DNA from: Anoplopoma fimbria
Taxonomy: Eukaryota; Chordata; Actinopteri; Perciformes; Anoplopomatidae
Assembly (NCBI RefSeq): GCF_027596085.1
Contig: NC_072465.1
Coordinates: 16,756,207 to 16,820,206 of the forward strand
DNA length: 64,000 bases
Direction of reading: 5' to 3'
Shown: one piece after another, positions 37,781 through 51,031 of the stretch
Position numbering within the stretch: the first letter of the stretch is position 1
How the letters are laid out: each line of letters begins with the position of its first letter
Position numbers and translations under genes: made by a program
The notes under the pieces: model-generated
Told to the model about the DNA's origin: nothing
The model's input: only the letters and a program-made list of their open reading frames with translations
Databases searched by the model: none

Positions 37781-37885
37781 GTTAGCCAATTATGGGTTGT
37801 ATTCATGAAACACACAATACAGCAGTGGTCATTGCAGAGACACCTGGCGGAGTTCTGCACTCTACTGAGTACACTATTCTAGTTT
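37781..37885 (+). repeat. Dispersed repeat, copy B
   Basis: It begins GTTAGCCAATTATGGGTTGT and ends TCTGCACTCTACTGAGTACA, related to 29137-29243. The upstream region (about 37490-37780), which includes TAAACGCGTGAAACC and other CpG-containing stretches, may belong to the same element, but that part is not shared with copy A in a way I can show. Confidence 0.65.
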
Positions 37886-40228
37886 GGTAAGAATTTACTA
37901 TTTGTGTTGTAGAAAATGTCACATCAGAAACTCTGCAATCCACAGTCCCTTTGTGGTTAAGAACAGGCTGAGTAACAGAGCACAGAAGGAAAACAGATGA
38001 CTTTAAATCTTAATTTAATTTTAGCAGGTGACCCAAGGCTTTACCAACCGGCAGACTTGGTGCATCGTTTAGTGAAGCATGAAAAGACAGACATATAATG
38101 TGAATAGATGGTGATTGGGGGGAAGTGATAGAGTGATAGCATTTGTTCACCAAAGGACCTACTAATGTATATTTCCAGCTGGGTAATGCAAGAAATATTG
38201 CTGAATCAACCGCTTCTGATATTGATATTACTGGCAGCCACTTTGGAGAATCCCAGGGCATATTGTCTAGGTGATTGGACTGGATGATAATTGGAAATTA
38301 TATTGAACTGTGATTTTCAGCTGCCATTAGAAGTATTTCATCCTGGCAGAAATCGGATTTAACAATTGGTTTGCAGTGTTGATTTCAACAACGTAAAAAT
38401 TGTGTGTCGTGATTCAGTTAACAAAACAAATCCCACAAAAACTTTACTTTATTATATTTGTTTGTCCCGAAAACAACAAAGAGCAAAACATCATTATTTA
38501 CAATGCATCAGATTTCATCAATGGGAGTTTGGCAAGTTTTCAGGAGCTCTTGTAAAAATCACCTCCATCTTCTCATCCATAAAAACTCATAGTAAAACCT
38601 CAGTTAGGGCTGGTATTTTTATCTTCATCCCTGAGGACTATGTCCCCATATCCCCGTGTAATATGCCCCATACTTTACCCTCCATGCATACCCCCTGCAC
38701 GGCCTCATAGTCAGGGAGCTTTGCTTTAAAGTCAAGTGCTTCTCATACATGGAGGTCTACCGGGAGCAATCCTCCTCTCGATTCATTAACTCCAGGAGGC
38801 AGAGCTCCTTCTGTCGGGCACCATGACAACATGGCATTGCTCTTTTCCCTCCGGTCTTTGTAGGGGGGTGTCAAGACGCAAGAGACAAAGTGCACTGCCT
38901 TCACAAGCATCCGGCCAATTTGAGGTTGTATGAATCGTAGAGTTTAAAATGTTAAAACAATTGACAAAAACTCTGCTTTGAAATCCTGTGGTGAAATTGT
39001 TCAAACAACTGTGTCTCTATAAAGATTATACCAACGAGATCGATTGTCCAATTGCAGAATAATGTATGATTGACAGGTTTATCTCAAAAGCTGGGAATAC
39101 CTCAACGGCGCAATTTTTCTTCGCATTTTTATCAAAAAATGAATAGAATAACATAATAGATCTAAAGCTACAGAAGGTTAGTGCAGCAGTAGTATTGAAG
39201 GGTTATTTCAGAGCGTAAACAAACAGCCCTGGAAATCAGGAGAGAGTGAGTTACCTGATATTGTTTGTATCCTCTAAAGTACTAATTAACTTGGATCAAC
39301 ATAGCAATTGATTGAAAATGACACTTCATTCACTTCATTATGTGAGACATGAGTGGAAAGATTGCTAATGATCACAAGAAACCTCAGCGAAGTGGAATAC
39401 AACAGTCAGGCTGAGGGGAAATATAATCCATACGTATCAGACAATCGCAGGCTCTTTCAGTGGCTACAACAGCTTGTCAGGATGGCTTCCATCCAAACAT
39501 CCATGACTGCTGCAGCAGGAGCTCTATCTATGCAAAGCACAGAGCTCGGAGTAAGTAATACATGTGAAAAATCACTTGAGGTGTAGTGCCTAATAGCGAT
39601 ATTATTCATTTGTGGAGGTAAACTGCCATAACATCTGAGGGGATTTGGGCTACAGTACCATGTGCTCTATACTGCATTTTTAATTCCCCAATTATGCACA
39701 GTTAGCGTTTTTTATAACCAAAATCATAAATTTTCCCCATGGGCACAGCAAGAACATAAATATTTGATTAGGAATTATTGCTTCACATCAGTCTGGATGG
39801 ACATGCAAGTTATTTCAGGATCTTGACGAAACCTCATAATGCATTGAAAACAAAACAAAAAATAGTGTAGATTAGCTTCAGGGCGTTAATCTATATTTTT
39901 CCACATCTAATGTCATCACATATTTGCTTTGCTTTTTCTTTTTTCCTTTTCATTCTACACACTGTTAGAGGGGATCAAGCATAAGGCTTCCGCAAATGCA
40001 CATTAATGTACTCCAACTGTTGTGCTGTAATTAAACTCGAACAATAAATCAACCAGAGTGCAATCAAAAGCAAACTACTGCCTATATTGGCTCCAACCAT
40101 AAAAGGGCTGATAAAGGAAGTCGGAGGAACTAACAGAGAAGATGTAGAAACCTGCAGAGTTATAAAAAGGGGAAATGATGCATGGCCCTGTTCCTACGGG
40201 AGTCTAATGGTGAGTATGATATCATCCC

Positions 40229-40362
<134 letters not shown>

Positions 40363-43300
40363 CATGCACAGCACGCCTTAAATAACTTTTAATCAAATTT
40401 CAGAGTCCAGGTGTCGAGAGCTACTTACAATGAGGTTCATAACCAAAGCACACAGGAAGGTGGGGCAATCTTTCTTATCGTGAAGACTTTAACATCATTA
40501 CGTAAAAAAACAACATTATGTCATATGCTACCCAACATTTAAAGCAATATTTAAATCAAGCAATCATCAATGTTATTTATTATTACAAAATAGAGTCTCA
40601 ATTCAAACGTTTACAACTAATGCTTATGATCAGAACAAAACTAAGGATTTAAGAAACTTTCTAAACTGTTACTCTGTACTGTATTTGCTTCTGCAAATTG
40701 CTCCACAATCTTCAAACAGCAGAAGTTTGTAGACTGTAGGAAACCCAGTGAAGGGTGTGGGAGGTCTGTGAAACAATAGGTGATATGCTACACTATATGT
40801 TGTGTTCTCTCTGTGTGTCTAGCTCATTGAGATGAAGTCTGTTTTGCACCAGTGCCTTCTAGCTTCAGGCCAACCCTACTGTGTGCATTTCTTTTACACT
40901 CACTTGCACAGAGCAAATGCCCTTAATAACCATTTAGCTGCTACGGCACGCTCGTCTGTCCCCCATTCACAGCCTTAGCCGCTAATTACCTTTCCAAAGC
41001 AATGGACATTTCTGTGTTCCCTCAATGCTTCCCGTTTCTCAGTACAATCAGCCAGCTGCCTTCACTGGTAGGAATTAGTACTCTGCGCGGGCCTGAAATG
41101 AATGTCCAAAATCATGTCAGCCAGTCCCCTAACCCGCTGTTGGTTCATTTTTTTGTCCACCCTCCCTGGACTAAAATCCTTGACATTAACAGATCCTATC
41201 TGCGCCAAATCACCAGCCTGCCTTTTGATAAGCAATAATACAACTGCACACAAAAGCATAGCTGGATATTCCCTCACAACGGTTACAAAATGTTGATAAG
41301 TATTATATCAGCCTGCAGCTCCGACTGTTTACATAATTATACATACTATTCTGTCAAGTAAAAGACATACGGCTTTATAATTTAACTGAGCAAAGAAATG
41401 TACCAAGTCTGAAAAAAAAAAAAACGATGTCTCAATTAGAAAAAGAAATCAGAACCAGTCATGAATAAGATTGGGCCCCGCTGGAGTCTGTACTTAGGTT
41501 TGGTCCCTCTATTAAGAATGTGATGAATATGGTAATTTAAATAAGCAATCATGAACTAAAATCAAGGCTACATATACAATGAAAAAAGGATACAATGAAG
41601 ATGGATGGTAATATAATGCAGCTATGGTTTCCTGCAGTGTTTCATAGCAGTGGTGTGACACAAACCACTACCATCAGGAAACATTTAATACACTTTTGTG
41701 AAAAAACAAACTCTTTGCTCTCTTTTCGTATTTACATTTCTTTTGCCCTAGACCATGTGAAAAGCAGTGCCGAAGTCAAAATATTCTATCAGTGTAATCA
41801 TTTTCAGAACTGTGATTCATTCCAAGAGCAGAGGGACCAAGTTAGTTATTTGCTACGGGCTGTTTTTGGACCTTGAAACCTGTAAATATAATTTAACTCA
41901 CTGCTCCTCCCTTCCTGAGCTCTTCCAGTGAGGTGCCCTCGATCAAAGCACATAACCTCTATTTCCCACAGGAGCTGCTCAATGGCCAACAGAGGGCTGT
42001 GTTTGCACTGTGTTAATGTGTATAGCTGAATGTGAAGCAGCGCTCGTAAAGAACATTGATGTCTGCTTATCAGAACTGTTGCCCGCCAAAAAAAATCATC
42101 TCCTGGTCTGCCTAACATGTAAAAAAAGCAGGGTTGTCCCTGACTAAGAATTTACATGGTCAAATCATATTGGTTATACTGTAGAATCAAGTATTTAATT
42201 GTTTTGCTCTTTCATCACCCTCTGTTTAAGCTTCTCTATACAGGATTCAGAGCATTAATATATCAGCAAACTGTTAATTGCCTTGTAAAGACATAGTCGT
42301 AGCTCAGCCGTCCCAAAGGTGAAAGCAATGTGGAGGCAATATGTATGCTCTGAATTTTGTAAAGAGAACTTTTAAGCTTTATTTATACATGGAGAAATAG
42401 TAAAAACAACAAAATGATTGGCCAAGACACAAGCTACTATTGCTTACCTGATGTTTCAGAATAAAAGGACCAGCTGTATGTTGCGTGTAGGGTGTGTGTA
42501 TGTGTGTGTACATAGGGCACCAACAATATTATAAATAGAGGGAAATATTATACTATACCATATTATACTATTATATTATGCCATATGATATCATGATTTA
42601 TGGGAGAAAACAAGCGATTCTATGTAAAATCAGCGACCATCTAGCCCAACTGAAATTATCCTTTGTCTCATAACCACCTTTTACCGTAACTGCAATTATT
42701 TGACTGTAAGATTGGCAATTGAATCAGGCACCTAAAATCGAATTGTCAATTATTCGAGGTCAGCCCTATTAAAAAAGCATTTCTACTATTAAAAGGAAAA
42801 AAAGGGATTTATAATGCCGAAGGTGTTTTTCTCATTGGTTTTCTTCTCTTCTATTGTGTTTTAATATTAAATATATAAGTGAGTGGATACAAAACTTGTT
42901 TCCTGGAAAACATTGCATGTTGGTAGCCTTAAAAATGATAATTGATGTATTAACCATATATATAAAATGCCTTTCACAGTTGAAAACAAAACTAATGACA
43001 TCTTTATTGACAAAAATATTTTCAAAATCTGTTTTGTTAAATTTGATTTTTGCAGACAACTTTCTAAAGCTTATTACTAAGCTGCTGCCCCTTAAATATT
43101 TCAGTATTTACATATCAATTTGCTGTTTTCACTTGAAAACACACAACTTTATCACCCAAATACACATATGCAATCACATACTACTAATACTAATCATCAG
43201 CATGTACATCTAACTGTTCCCTCTGGGCCGCAACTCCAGTCCATCTGATAGATCAGAGGACAAGGTTCCCACTGACTTTGGAAATAAAAGCATGCATATG

Positions 43301-43947
43301 ATCAATAATAAAGCAGGAATTAAAAAAACTAATCTAGCTAGGCTTTCACAGCTAGGCCTAGTGTATATCTAATAAAATACACTTTAATACAAATAGAGGG
43401 GTAGAAGACGGCTGCCAACTGTGCAGCAAAATGTGACATTCCTATAGGTCACATTCATCCTTTATGCTACGTGATTGACTTTTGTATTTTCAAACATCAC
43501 TTGTTGAACATGAGTTGGGTTCACAACTAATTGTAAAGTTCTTTATTAAATTAAATCCACACGATCTGATGGTCATGCATTTTAATCCACATAAATTGTA
43601 TGCCTGATGTGTAACAAATAATAAAGAAAAATACATACTTTGTTGTAAAGTACAGTTGGCTACAACATAAAGGTTTACTTTGTTGTATGCCAGTGTTTTT
43701 ATCCCTCTCTGGTGAATTAGTTTAATTAGAGTTACTAAGGGCAATGAAAACATACAGTACAGGTAAACAATTATAGAAATGCTAATTGAGCCCTTCTGGC
43801 TACAGCAGTGAGGAGGAAATAGCGCTTTCTGGCAAAATGACAAAAATACTAAAAATGATGTGCAAGATTCAGCCGAGGTGAACAAGTCAAAGAAATGCAT
43901 TTCTCCTCCAACTGAGGTCTCGGGTCCACGCACAAATGAGAGCTCAC

Positions 43948-44052
43948 CTGAATAGGACCAATAGGGGTCACCAGCTGCCCTCCTCTCCCTCATTACGCCG
44001 GAGCTCCCATGGTGCCCGTCTCCAGCATGGTGGGGTTGGCCACCTGATGCAA
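43948..44052 (-). CDS. ptprg: ptprg exon 2: start of mature ectodomain
   Basis: This 105-nt internal exon is bounded by an AG acceptor (CTCCCACAG, on the minus strand) and a GT donor (CAG|GTGAGC). It starts by completing a codon with two bases and ends after one base, so it is phase 1 at both ends and could be skipped in frame. It encodes a His/Gly-rich stretch (GGQPHHAGDGHHGSSG), then basic RERRAAG, then GDPYWSYS. The last part matches the conserved GDPYWAYS just before the carbonic-anhydrase-like domain of receptor phosphatase gamma. The join to the next exon gives S-G-S-H-G-P, as expected. The protein is a type I membrane receptor, so this part lies outside the cell after signal-peptide removal. 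The His/Gly-rich segment differs from the mammalian protein as I remember it. The reading frame continues open into both introns. Confidence 0.9.
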
Positions 44053-45194
44053 CTGTGGGAGACAGACACAGAGGTGAGAAACTCCACAGGGAAAGAGATG
44101 TTTCAATTAGAGCCTGAACAAATACTTTGGATAGCTTTTCCAACAATCTATTTAAAATGTAAATGGCTGATATCAAAATTTGGCAACCATGTGACAGATT
44201 TATGAAGAAAAGGATACATTACATTAGATTTACAAATTTCAGTGCCAATGCAGAAAGAAATGTGCCCTCAATGCAGCTTCGCAAAGTGTGAGTATGAAGG
44301 TTGGGGTGATGGATTGGTTTGTAATGTGCCCAACTTTGACATTGCAAACTGGGGTTCATCGCCTCTCCTAGGGATGGGCAATAACTCCATATTATCTTTT
44401 CTCAGATTTCAGCAGTATCTCGATGATGCCAAAACGTATAACTATACTGTATGTGCCATGTGCAGATTTGGAAGGAATGATGTTTAAAAAAGGCACTGAA
44501 ATGGAAAAATGGCGTTATGGAACAAAATCCATGTTTTTTCAGAGCATCTAATATTGACATTAATAGGCAGTAAATACACTTACACAAAACTGATTTAAAA
44601 AATAAAAAATAACTATATATGCTCAAAATTGTATATTGCAGTTTAAGTACTTCTATACTTCAGTTTGATAGAAACTTTCAGTCAAAGTGCCTCACATCTC
44701 CCCCCAAATTGCAGCTGTTGCAGCTTTTCCCAGGAGGAACTGTAGCCCCCAGTGCTGAGAGTGACTGAAAAATACTTCAAAAAATATTATTTTGACTAGG
44801 GATATATCTTGGCTTGGCTATTATGGCAAATGTCTGTTTCCTGAACTTCTTAGTCTCACAAACTGAACCAGTGCAAAAACCGAAGCAGCAGCCCTGCGGT
44901 GACAATGTGCTGGGGAAAAAATCCCTTTGCTTTGAGCCCAGATGCCATCGTTTGACACAAAGCCTTAATGGGTTGTAATGATCTTCACCATCGGGGATCT
45001 GCAGAAAACAAGAGGAGCGTCTCCTTCGGCCCCTATGACGCTTCTTGCTCTCTTACAGCTACAATCAATCAAATTATTTTACAGCAGCAGCTTGGCTGGG
45101 AAAGAACAAAACGTTGAAATAGACTGGACAATCGATATGTTTGCAATTTAAGCATGTAGGGTTGAAACTCCAGTAGGCCTTACTTGATTAATAA

Positions 45195-45317
45195 AAATCA
45201 TTGATACAAATTTTTTTGCAAACCATTGATGCTAATTCCTTGAAAAAGTATTGATGCATATTCTTTGCAAATTATTGATGTTGTTTCTTTGATAAATCAT
45301 TGATGTCAATTCTTTGC
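45195..45317 (+). repeat. Five-unit tandem repeat, 24-25 bp
   Basis: Five imperfect units start at about 45195, 45220, 45245, 45269 and 45294, each fitting AAATCATTGATGYYAATTCTTTGC. They end about 20 bp before the hAT target duplication at 45338. Confidence 0.85.
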
Positions 45318-45345
45318 ATCGTTGGTGAAAAAGCTTAGTCTAGAG

Positions 45346-46227
45346 CAGGGGTGTCCAAACTACGGTCCATTTTTAATTGGCCCGCTACAAATTCTAAAAA
45401 CATAATGGAATATGGCCCACACATGAACTTGCACTTAATGCTGCGTTCACACCAAAAGCGAAGCGAATATTTTGCGCGTCTAGTTTACATGTAAAGTCAA
45501 TGCACAGACGCGAATATTCGCCAGTAGATGCGAACTCGAGCCTGGCGGCGCGAATCAGTTGACATATTCGCGGGACGCTGTGTTCCGACAGCCAATCAGC
45601 GTTGAGCTTCTCCTCCTGTCACTCTGTCATCGATCCGAGCTCCGTTCACAAAACAGGCATTTTAAAAGTGATTTCCTTCTCCTCCTGCAAAGAGAACTAA
45701 CAAAACATGAATTCTGACTTTTTACAAACCACCATCATTATGTTGTTATTTCAGCGTCCCTTTTTGTACATTTATTGCAATTAAATCACAGTAAAATTGT
45801 TTATTTTCGGTTCATACGGCTCGAATAAATCCACGTTAGTTAATTTGTTAACAACCCCAATAACTTATTTGTATAACTAGCTTAAATATACCCATCCCTT
45901 TGTCCCCCTATTCTCTCTCCCCCTCTCTGTATACAGGGCTGTGAAGGGTCACCATCCTGAGTAAGAAGCAATCTCAGGCTGCTGTTTTGAAAATGAGCTG
46001 CCAACCATTTTTATAACAAAATAAATGAAAACCCATTAATGGAAAGTTGTGATGTTTTTTTCTTTAAGCATATTCAAATATCAAGCATAATTTACCTACA
46101 TCTGATTGATTTTGTTAACTTTAATACACTAGAGGTGAGGCGATATACCTCTCCTCTAGTGAGTGGCCCAGCCTTTCGTATATTTTTCTATATGTGGCCC
46201 TCAGTGAAAAAAGTTTGGACACCCCTG
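45346..46227. mobile_element. hAT-type DNA transposon with perfect 8-bp target duplication
   Basis: The 882-bp element has 16-bp terminal inverted repeats CAGGGGTGTCCAAACT (45346-45361 and 46212-46227). It is flanked by identical GTCTAGAG copies (45338-45345 and 46228-46235). An 8-bp duplication and CAGGGGT...AAACT ends define a hAT element, most like the Charlie group. It has no transposase frame, so it is non-autonomous. Subterminal TGGCCC motifs (GGCCCGC on the left, TGTGGCCC on the right) are present, and another element seems to lie inside. Confidence 0.92.
45438..45660 (+). mobile_element. PIF/Harbinger-like fragment nested in the hAT element
   Basis: After TTA (45435-45437) comes ATGCTGCGTTCACACC, an end sequence I associate with fish Harbinger-type elements with a TTA target. 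A CpG-rich body with GCGAAT/ATTCGC pieces follows. No reverse-complement end was found before 46227, so it is truncated or its end has decayed; the right limit is a guess. Confidence 0.5.
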
Positions 46228-47584
46228 GTCTAGAGCCTTGAAACACAGAATGTAATAATTGGCACTTAGATTATATAACCTAACGACTAGTTTTGACAGA
46301 TAATATTAGTGTATGCAATTTAAACAATAAAAATGAGAAAATAAAATAAATTATTTGTTTGGTCTAATCTTCTTTTTTTTGTATATTTATTGCTCCTAAA
46401 TAAAGCACACATATTTTTTATCCCTAGAAAATTGATAGCTGCAGCCCTATACACATGCATATAATAATGCCACAATGGCTTGCTTGCTTCGGTCAGTAAA
46501 ATGCAGACAGTGTACGTGATCAGGAGGGCAGACAATCAGCCCTGTGTCTTCCGGGCACAAATGCCTCCTGAGCCTCTAAGGGATAATTGCCCGAAAGAAA
46601 TCAAACATTGTCAACAGAATTACAGCGAATGCTAGAGGCACACATTGTCCTTAAGCATACACAGTCGCTAGTCCCAGACTTGCAATAATCAAACTCATTG
46701 GGGGAAAATGTGCTACACGATGGATGCAGTCTGTGCCATTAGGGAAGAAAATGTCCATAGCTGTAGCCATTGTCAATCAGGTGCTCAAGCAAAACAAGAG
46801 TGTTTTGTGTTGCTTCAAGCGGTCAAAGCCCACTGTGGCATTCAAAACCCAGAGATGTATTAGCTAATATTGGTTGCCTGTTGCTAGAAGGATGCAAACA
46901 ATTGGGCCGGCAGATTGTTTTCTGTGTAAAAGGGAATGGCAGGAAAAACTAAAACAAAAGCAGAGATGACAATCTGCCAGAAACAGAATGAAGCAGAAAT
47001 CCCTTTTGCCAGCTGCAGTACAGTTTTTTTTTTTAACCCATTTAGATAATCCATGTTGTATCACAGATTGTTTGTACAACACATAAAAAAGGGGTTAAAA
47101 AAACAATGTATTCACACATTTGCTTATGCCAAAATGCACTAAGAATAACAACAGTCTCTTCCTGTATGCATTGGTTCATTTTAACAATAGCAAAAGAGCT
47201 GTACCAACCAGAACCATTTTGGCACCATGATACAAATAATATACACATAACATTATTGTTATATATACACGTTATATAACGTACGTTATCTGCCAAAACA
47301 GATCCAGATTATGCTCGTTTGAAAAGGACTCTCTCAACAACATGGACATTTAAAAATCTCCATTTCTATTACACATGTGACAGGAGTACCCTTCTCTCAC
47401 TGTACAAGCACATGCTATGCGTCATGAAATAGTAACCATGACAACTAATGTATATGACACTTGTTAGCGCTCTCACAAGGTTAAAGGCAACCTCAGAAAA
47501 ACAGCAGAACTCCCTGGACTCCTGAAGCTCAACCTCCTTAAGACATTCAGTTGTAGTTCATCAGCATCTGCACACATCAAATGA

Positions 47585-47724
<140 letters not shown>

Positions 47725-50320
47725 CCAGCCACTTAAGACAAGCTCAGCTCTTACTAATAGTTGCATCATTACTGGGGATTAATTAAACTAAGCACTACAT
47801 CAAGCCAAGTCCTTCCCTGTACTTAAAGTCGATGCATTACTGTCTCCAAAAATGCTCTCCACTATGTTGTGAGCCACTTACACAGTGTTTTCCAAATCAA
47901 ATGCATTGTTTGGCGGGAGGTCACCGAGTCTAAATGGGTGAAGTCATAGACGGCTGCTTTGTTACCATCAGACGTATCAATGCACTATAAGGAACACAGG
48001 GTTTAACATGAAGTGTGAAACAAAGAGGGAGGGCTGTCTCTGTGGCAGACACTTGCAGCATATTTGAAGGCAGGTTGTGAAACAGGAGGGCTACACCGTC
48101 TTTGATCAGGGAGCATAGGAGACAGCACCATGTCAACAGTTTACTCTCATCCATGTCAGCTGTCCCCTGTGGGCAAAGGATTAAAGCCACAGCATCTCCG
48201 ATAGAGCAGAGCAGAGCAGACAGACAACATAGTCGGCGTTGGGCCTGAAGGCGACCGAGGGGAGCTGCACAGCATTCAAACGACGTTCATAAATCTTAAA
48301 TCCAGAAAACACAAGTGAATGGCAACTATTTAGGTTACCCGATAGTTGAAATGAGATGCTATATACAGAGAGTTTGGCCTAAAAGATATTTGTACGGTCA
48401 GACATTGTGAAACTTAGCCTGATTTTTACATCTGTACGTTCTAAGGAAGCATGGAGGAAATAAAAAAGCATCAAAACACCTACAGAACAACAACTTGTAC
48501 AGTGTCTCGGCATACAAAAACATTTTCCTTTTTTCATTGCCCTGAGGGCAGTTAAATCATCTACACCACCATGAAGCAATGCTATTTGTTCCATAATATC
48601 ACACTCAACAACAAGCTAAGAACCCCTGAGAGCCCTTGAAAAACAGCAGCATAACAACAACCACAGGAGCGTTTAACTTCCATTAGTCATTGGGGGCCGG
48701 AGTTAAAATATCAATCTTATCAGCAAAGCTCGCATCATGTATGTGAAGTAGAGTAATGCTAGAATGTCCTTATAGCCGGGAGGATTGTCTGGGATGGAAA
48801 AGTTATCAAATGCCTCCTGCATTGACAAAGTAATTTACACATTAAGTGCTGCTGTTAAGCAACACATTTCCTCAAGCCTAAATGCTCACAATAAGCATGG
48901 ATGCTATTTTTGCTTTAATGTGATTTTGTTCATGTGTATTTGCTCAATACAGTTTATTCCAGATGCATTAACCCATAAATTGGACCAAAATTTAACAAAT
49001 AAACATAAATATATTCAGATTGCTGTCCTAATTGTGTTGGTACTGCTTCTTCAAAAAAATCTATAACAAAACAAAATTGTCGCCCTCATTCTTGACACTA
49101 AAATAGTGCTATTGCTTGTCCTATTATCACCAGACATGACATCCAGGTGTTCTTATGTTGAATAACTAGCAGAGAGACCTATTCAGGGGACAGTCAGCTG
49201 TGCAGATCTCCCCATAGATGGCTATAATTAAAGGCTTCTCATTCATTTTTTTTACGATGAATATTATTTAACTATAAAGCAGGGACACACTTGGTGGGTG
49301 TATTGCTGGAGACCCCATGGAGTGCTTTTTTTGAATTTGATGCCATTTGGACACGTGACACGTTCAATGTTAATAATCAAGCACAAAGCTCTCTGTGTAG
49401 CAGCGGGGGCGGGGCTTCAGGACCCCGAAGCTGCTCTCACATATTGAAAACAATCCCAGCTAATTTTTTAAACAGCTGTTATTTGAAGAAAATGAACATA
49501 TATTGGGAATCTAAACTGTTATTTTCTCAAATGAAAACAAGTGATTTTGGTTGGGCTTCGGGGTACAATGATTTAAAATAGAACTACTTTTCATATATTA
49601 ACATTATACATCTGTAGTTGTTTGGGGCCCCCTTTAGTTTAGCCCCCAGGCAGTTACATGCCTAAAGATAAAGACTGCCCCTGGTGTTATTCAGGTGAAA
49701 CAGACAGTAAGCCTATTTTACTGTTGTTCATGTAGAACATGAACAAAGAAGCTCTGTGTTGCCTGTAAAGTTGTTTGTATGAGCGGTCCTCAAGAAAGCT
49801 GCAACAAAAACACCACAGGCCAAGCATTCCCGTTCTTAACAGGAATGTTTTGAACTGCAATGTACTAGTTAGACTAAATGAACACTAATTAGGCCCGCAC
49901 ACAAGGATTGAGTCATCAATGAATCTATTATTTTTACCCAGCCACATTGACAGACTGTAAAGGCTAAAACAGTCATTATGCTATATTTTGGTATTATCAG
50001 CAAATCCCATGAAAAGACCGAAACCAACAAGGCATTAGTCCGTCTCTAAATACTTCACAGGATGTATATAGTGTATTTGTTGGGGACTATTTTCAGCTGC
50101 ACACGTGTGAGCAGGATGGTGTATGTGGGTTTGCCTCGAAATAAACTACAGCGCCCGGGTTCATGGTAATGTAGGAACATGCCAAGAAGAAACAATAGTG
50201 TGGCTCTGATGTGTTTTTAAGTGTTTTTGGGAATGGCACAGAAGATTAAGCTTTGACATTCTCACTCTTTACTGGGATCAATTAATGTTGTGTGTTGGAA
50301 TTCATTTAAGGGCAATAGAA

Positions 50321-50770
50321 TAGGGCTGGGAGATAATTCACTTTTGTAATTTATCGTCTTTCAATGGAATCAAATTGTGTTGAAACCATGTAACATATTG
50401 TGATACACAACTATATTATCTTAATGGATAAAAACAAGCTTATATTGACAGAAAAATACTCAGAAAATCTAAAACTCCTAAGTTCAATCAAATTAGTCTT
50501 TATTTGTGTGCATGCATGTTAACGGTCAGTGTTAAACTGTCTACAATATCACTTGAAACTTTTCTGTTCATGTGCACTAAAGTTCTTAATTAAATGAGAA
50601 ACTACTCAGTACTTTTCATTTTTCATGTAATTCACACTGACTTAGACTTTACTGTGTAGGTATGTCATATAGCTTATGTATATAATTAACTACTTTAACA
50701 TGAGCTATGTCGTGATAATCAAGATATGAAATGACCTCTATCGAGATAGATCTTCTATCCATACCACCTT
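50321..50770. repeat. Degenerate repeat with GGGCTGGGNGATA start
   Basis: It begins TAGGGCTGGGAGATA and contains scattered TATCG/CGATA-type pieces (TTTATCGTC, TATCGAGATAGATC), resembling a common fish transposon whose first bases are TAGGGCTGGGCGATA. No matching right end or duplication was found, so the limits are rough. Confidence 0.35.
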
Positions 50771-51014
50771 GATAAATGTTATACAACATGATAATCATAG
50801 TATAGTAAACTGGCAATGACACGAGGCAGTGGAACAGCTAAAAATCCCCTGCGCATTACTGGTGTTTCTTTGTGTTGTCAAAAGTAATTATCACAGAGAA
50901 AGGATCAGTTTAATTAAGTTTAATAATCGAGGCAAAGTGAACTGGGCTCACTTGCACTCTGTCAGCGATGAGTTACGTGCCCTCACACTACTTCACTTGT
51001 CAAGCAGGTGCTCT

Positions 51015-51031
51015 AAAAAAAAAAAAAAAAA
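51015..51031. repeat. Poly-A run
   Basis: About 17 consecutive A residues in intron 1, not linked to a recognisable element. Confidence 0.8.

Noticed and set aside
49186..49683. Possible hAT element between CAGGGGACAG and CTGCCCCTG
   Set aside because: The ends match only partly and the 8-bp flanks differ, so the boundaries are not supported.
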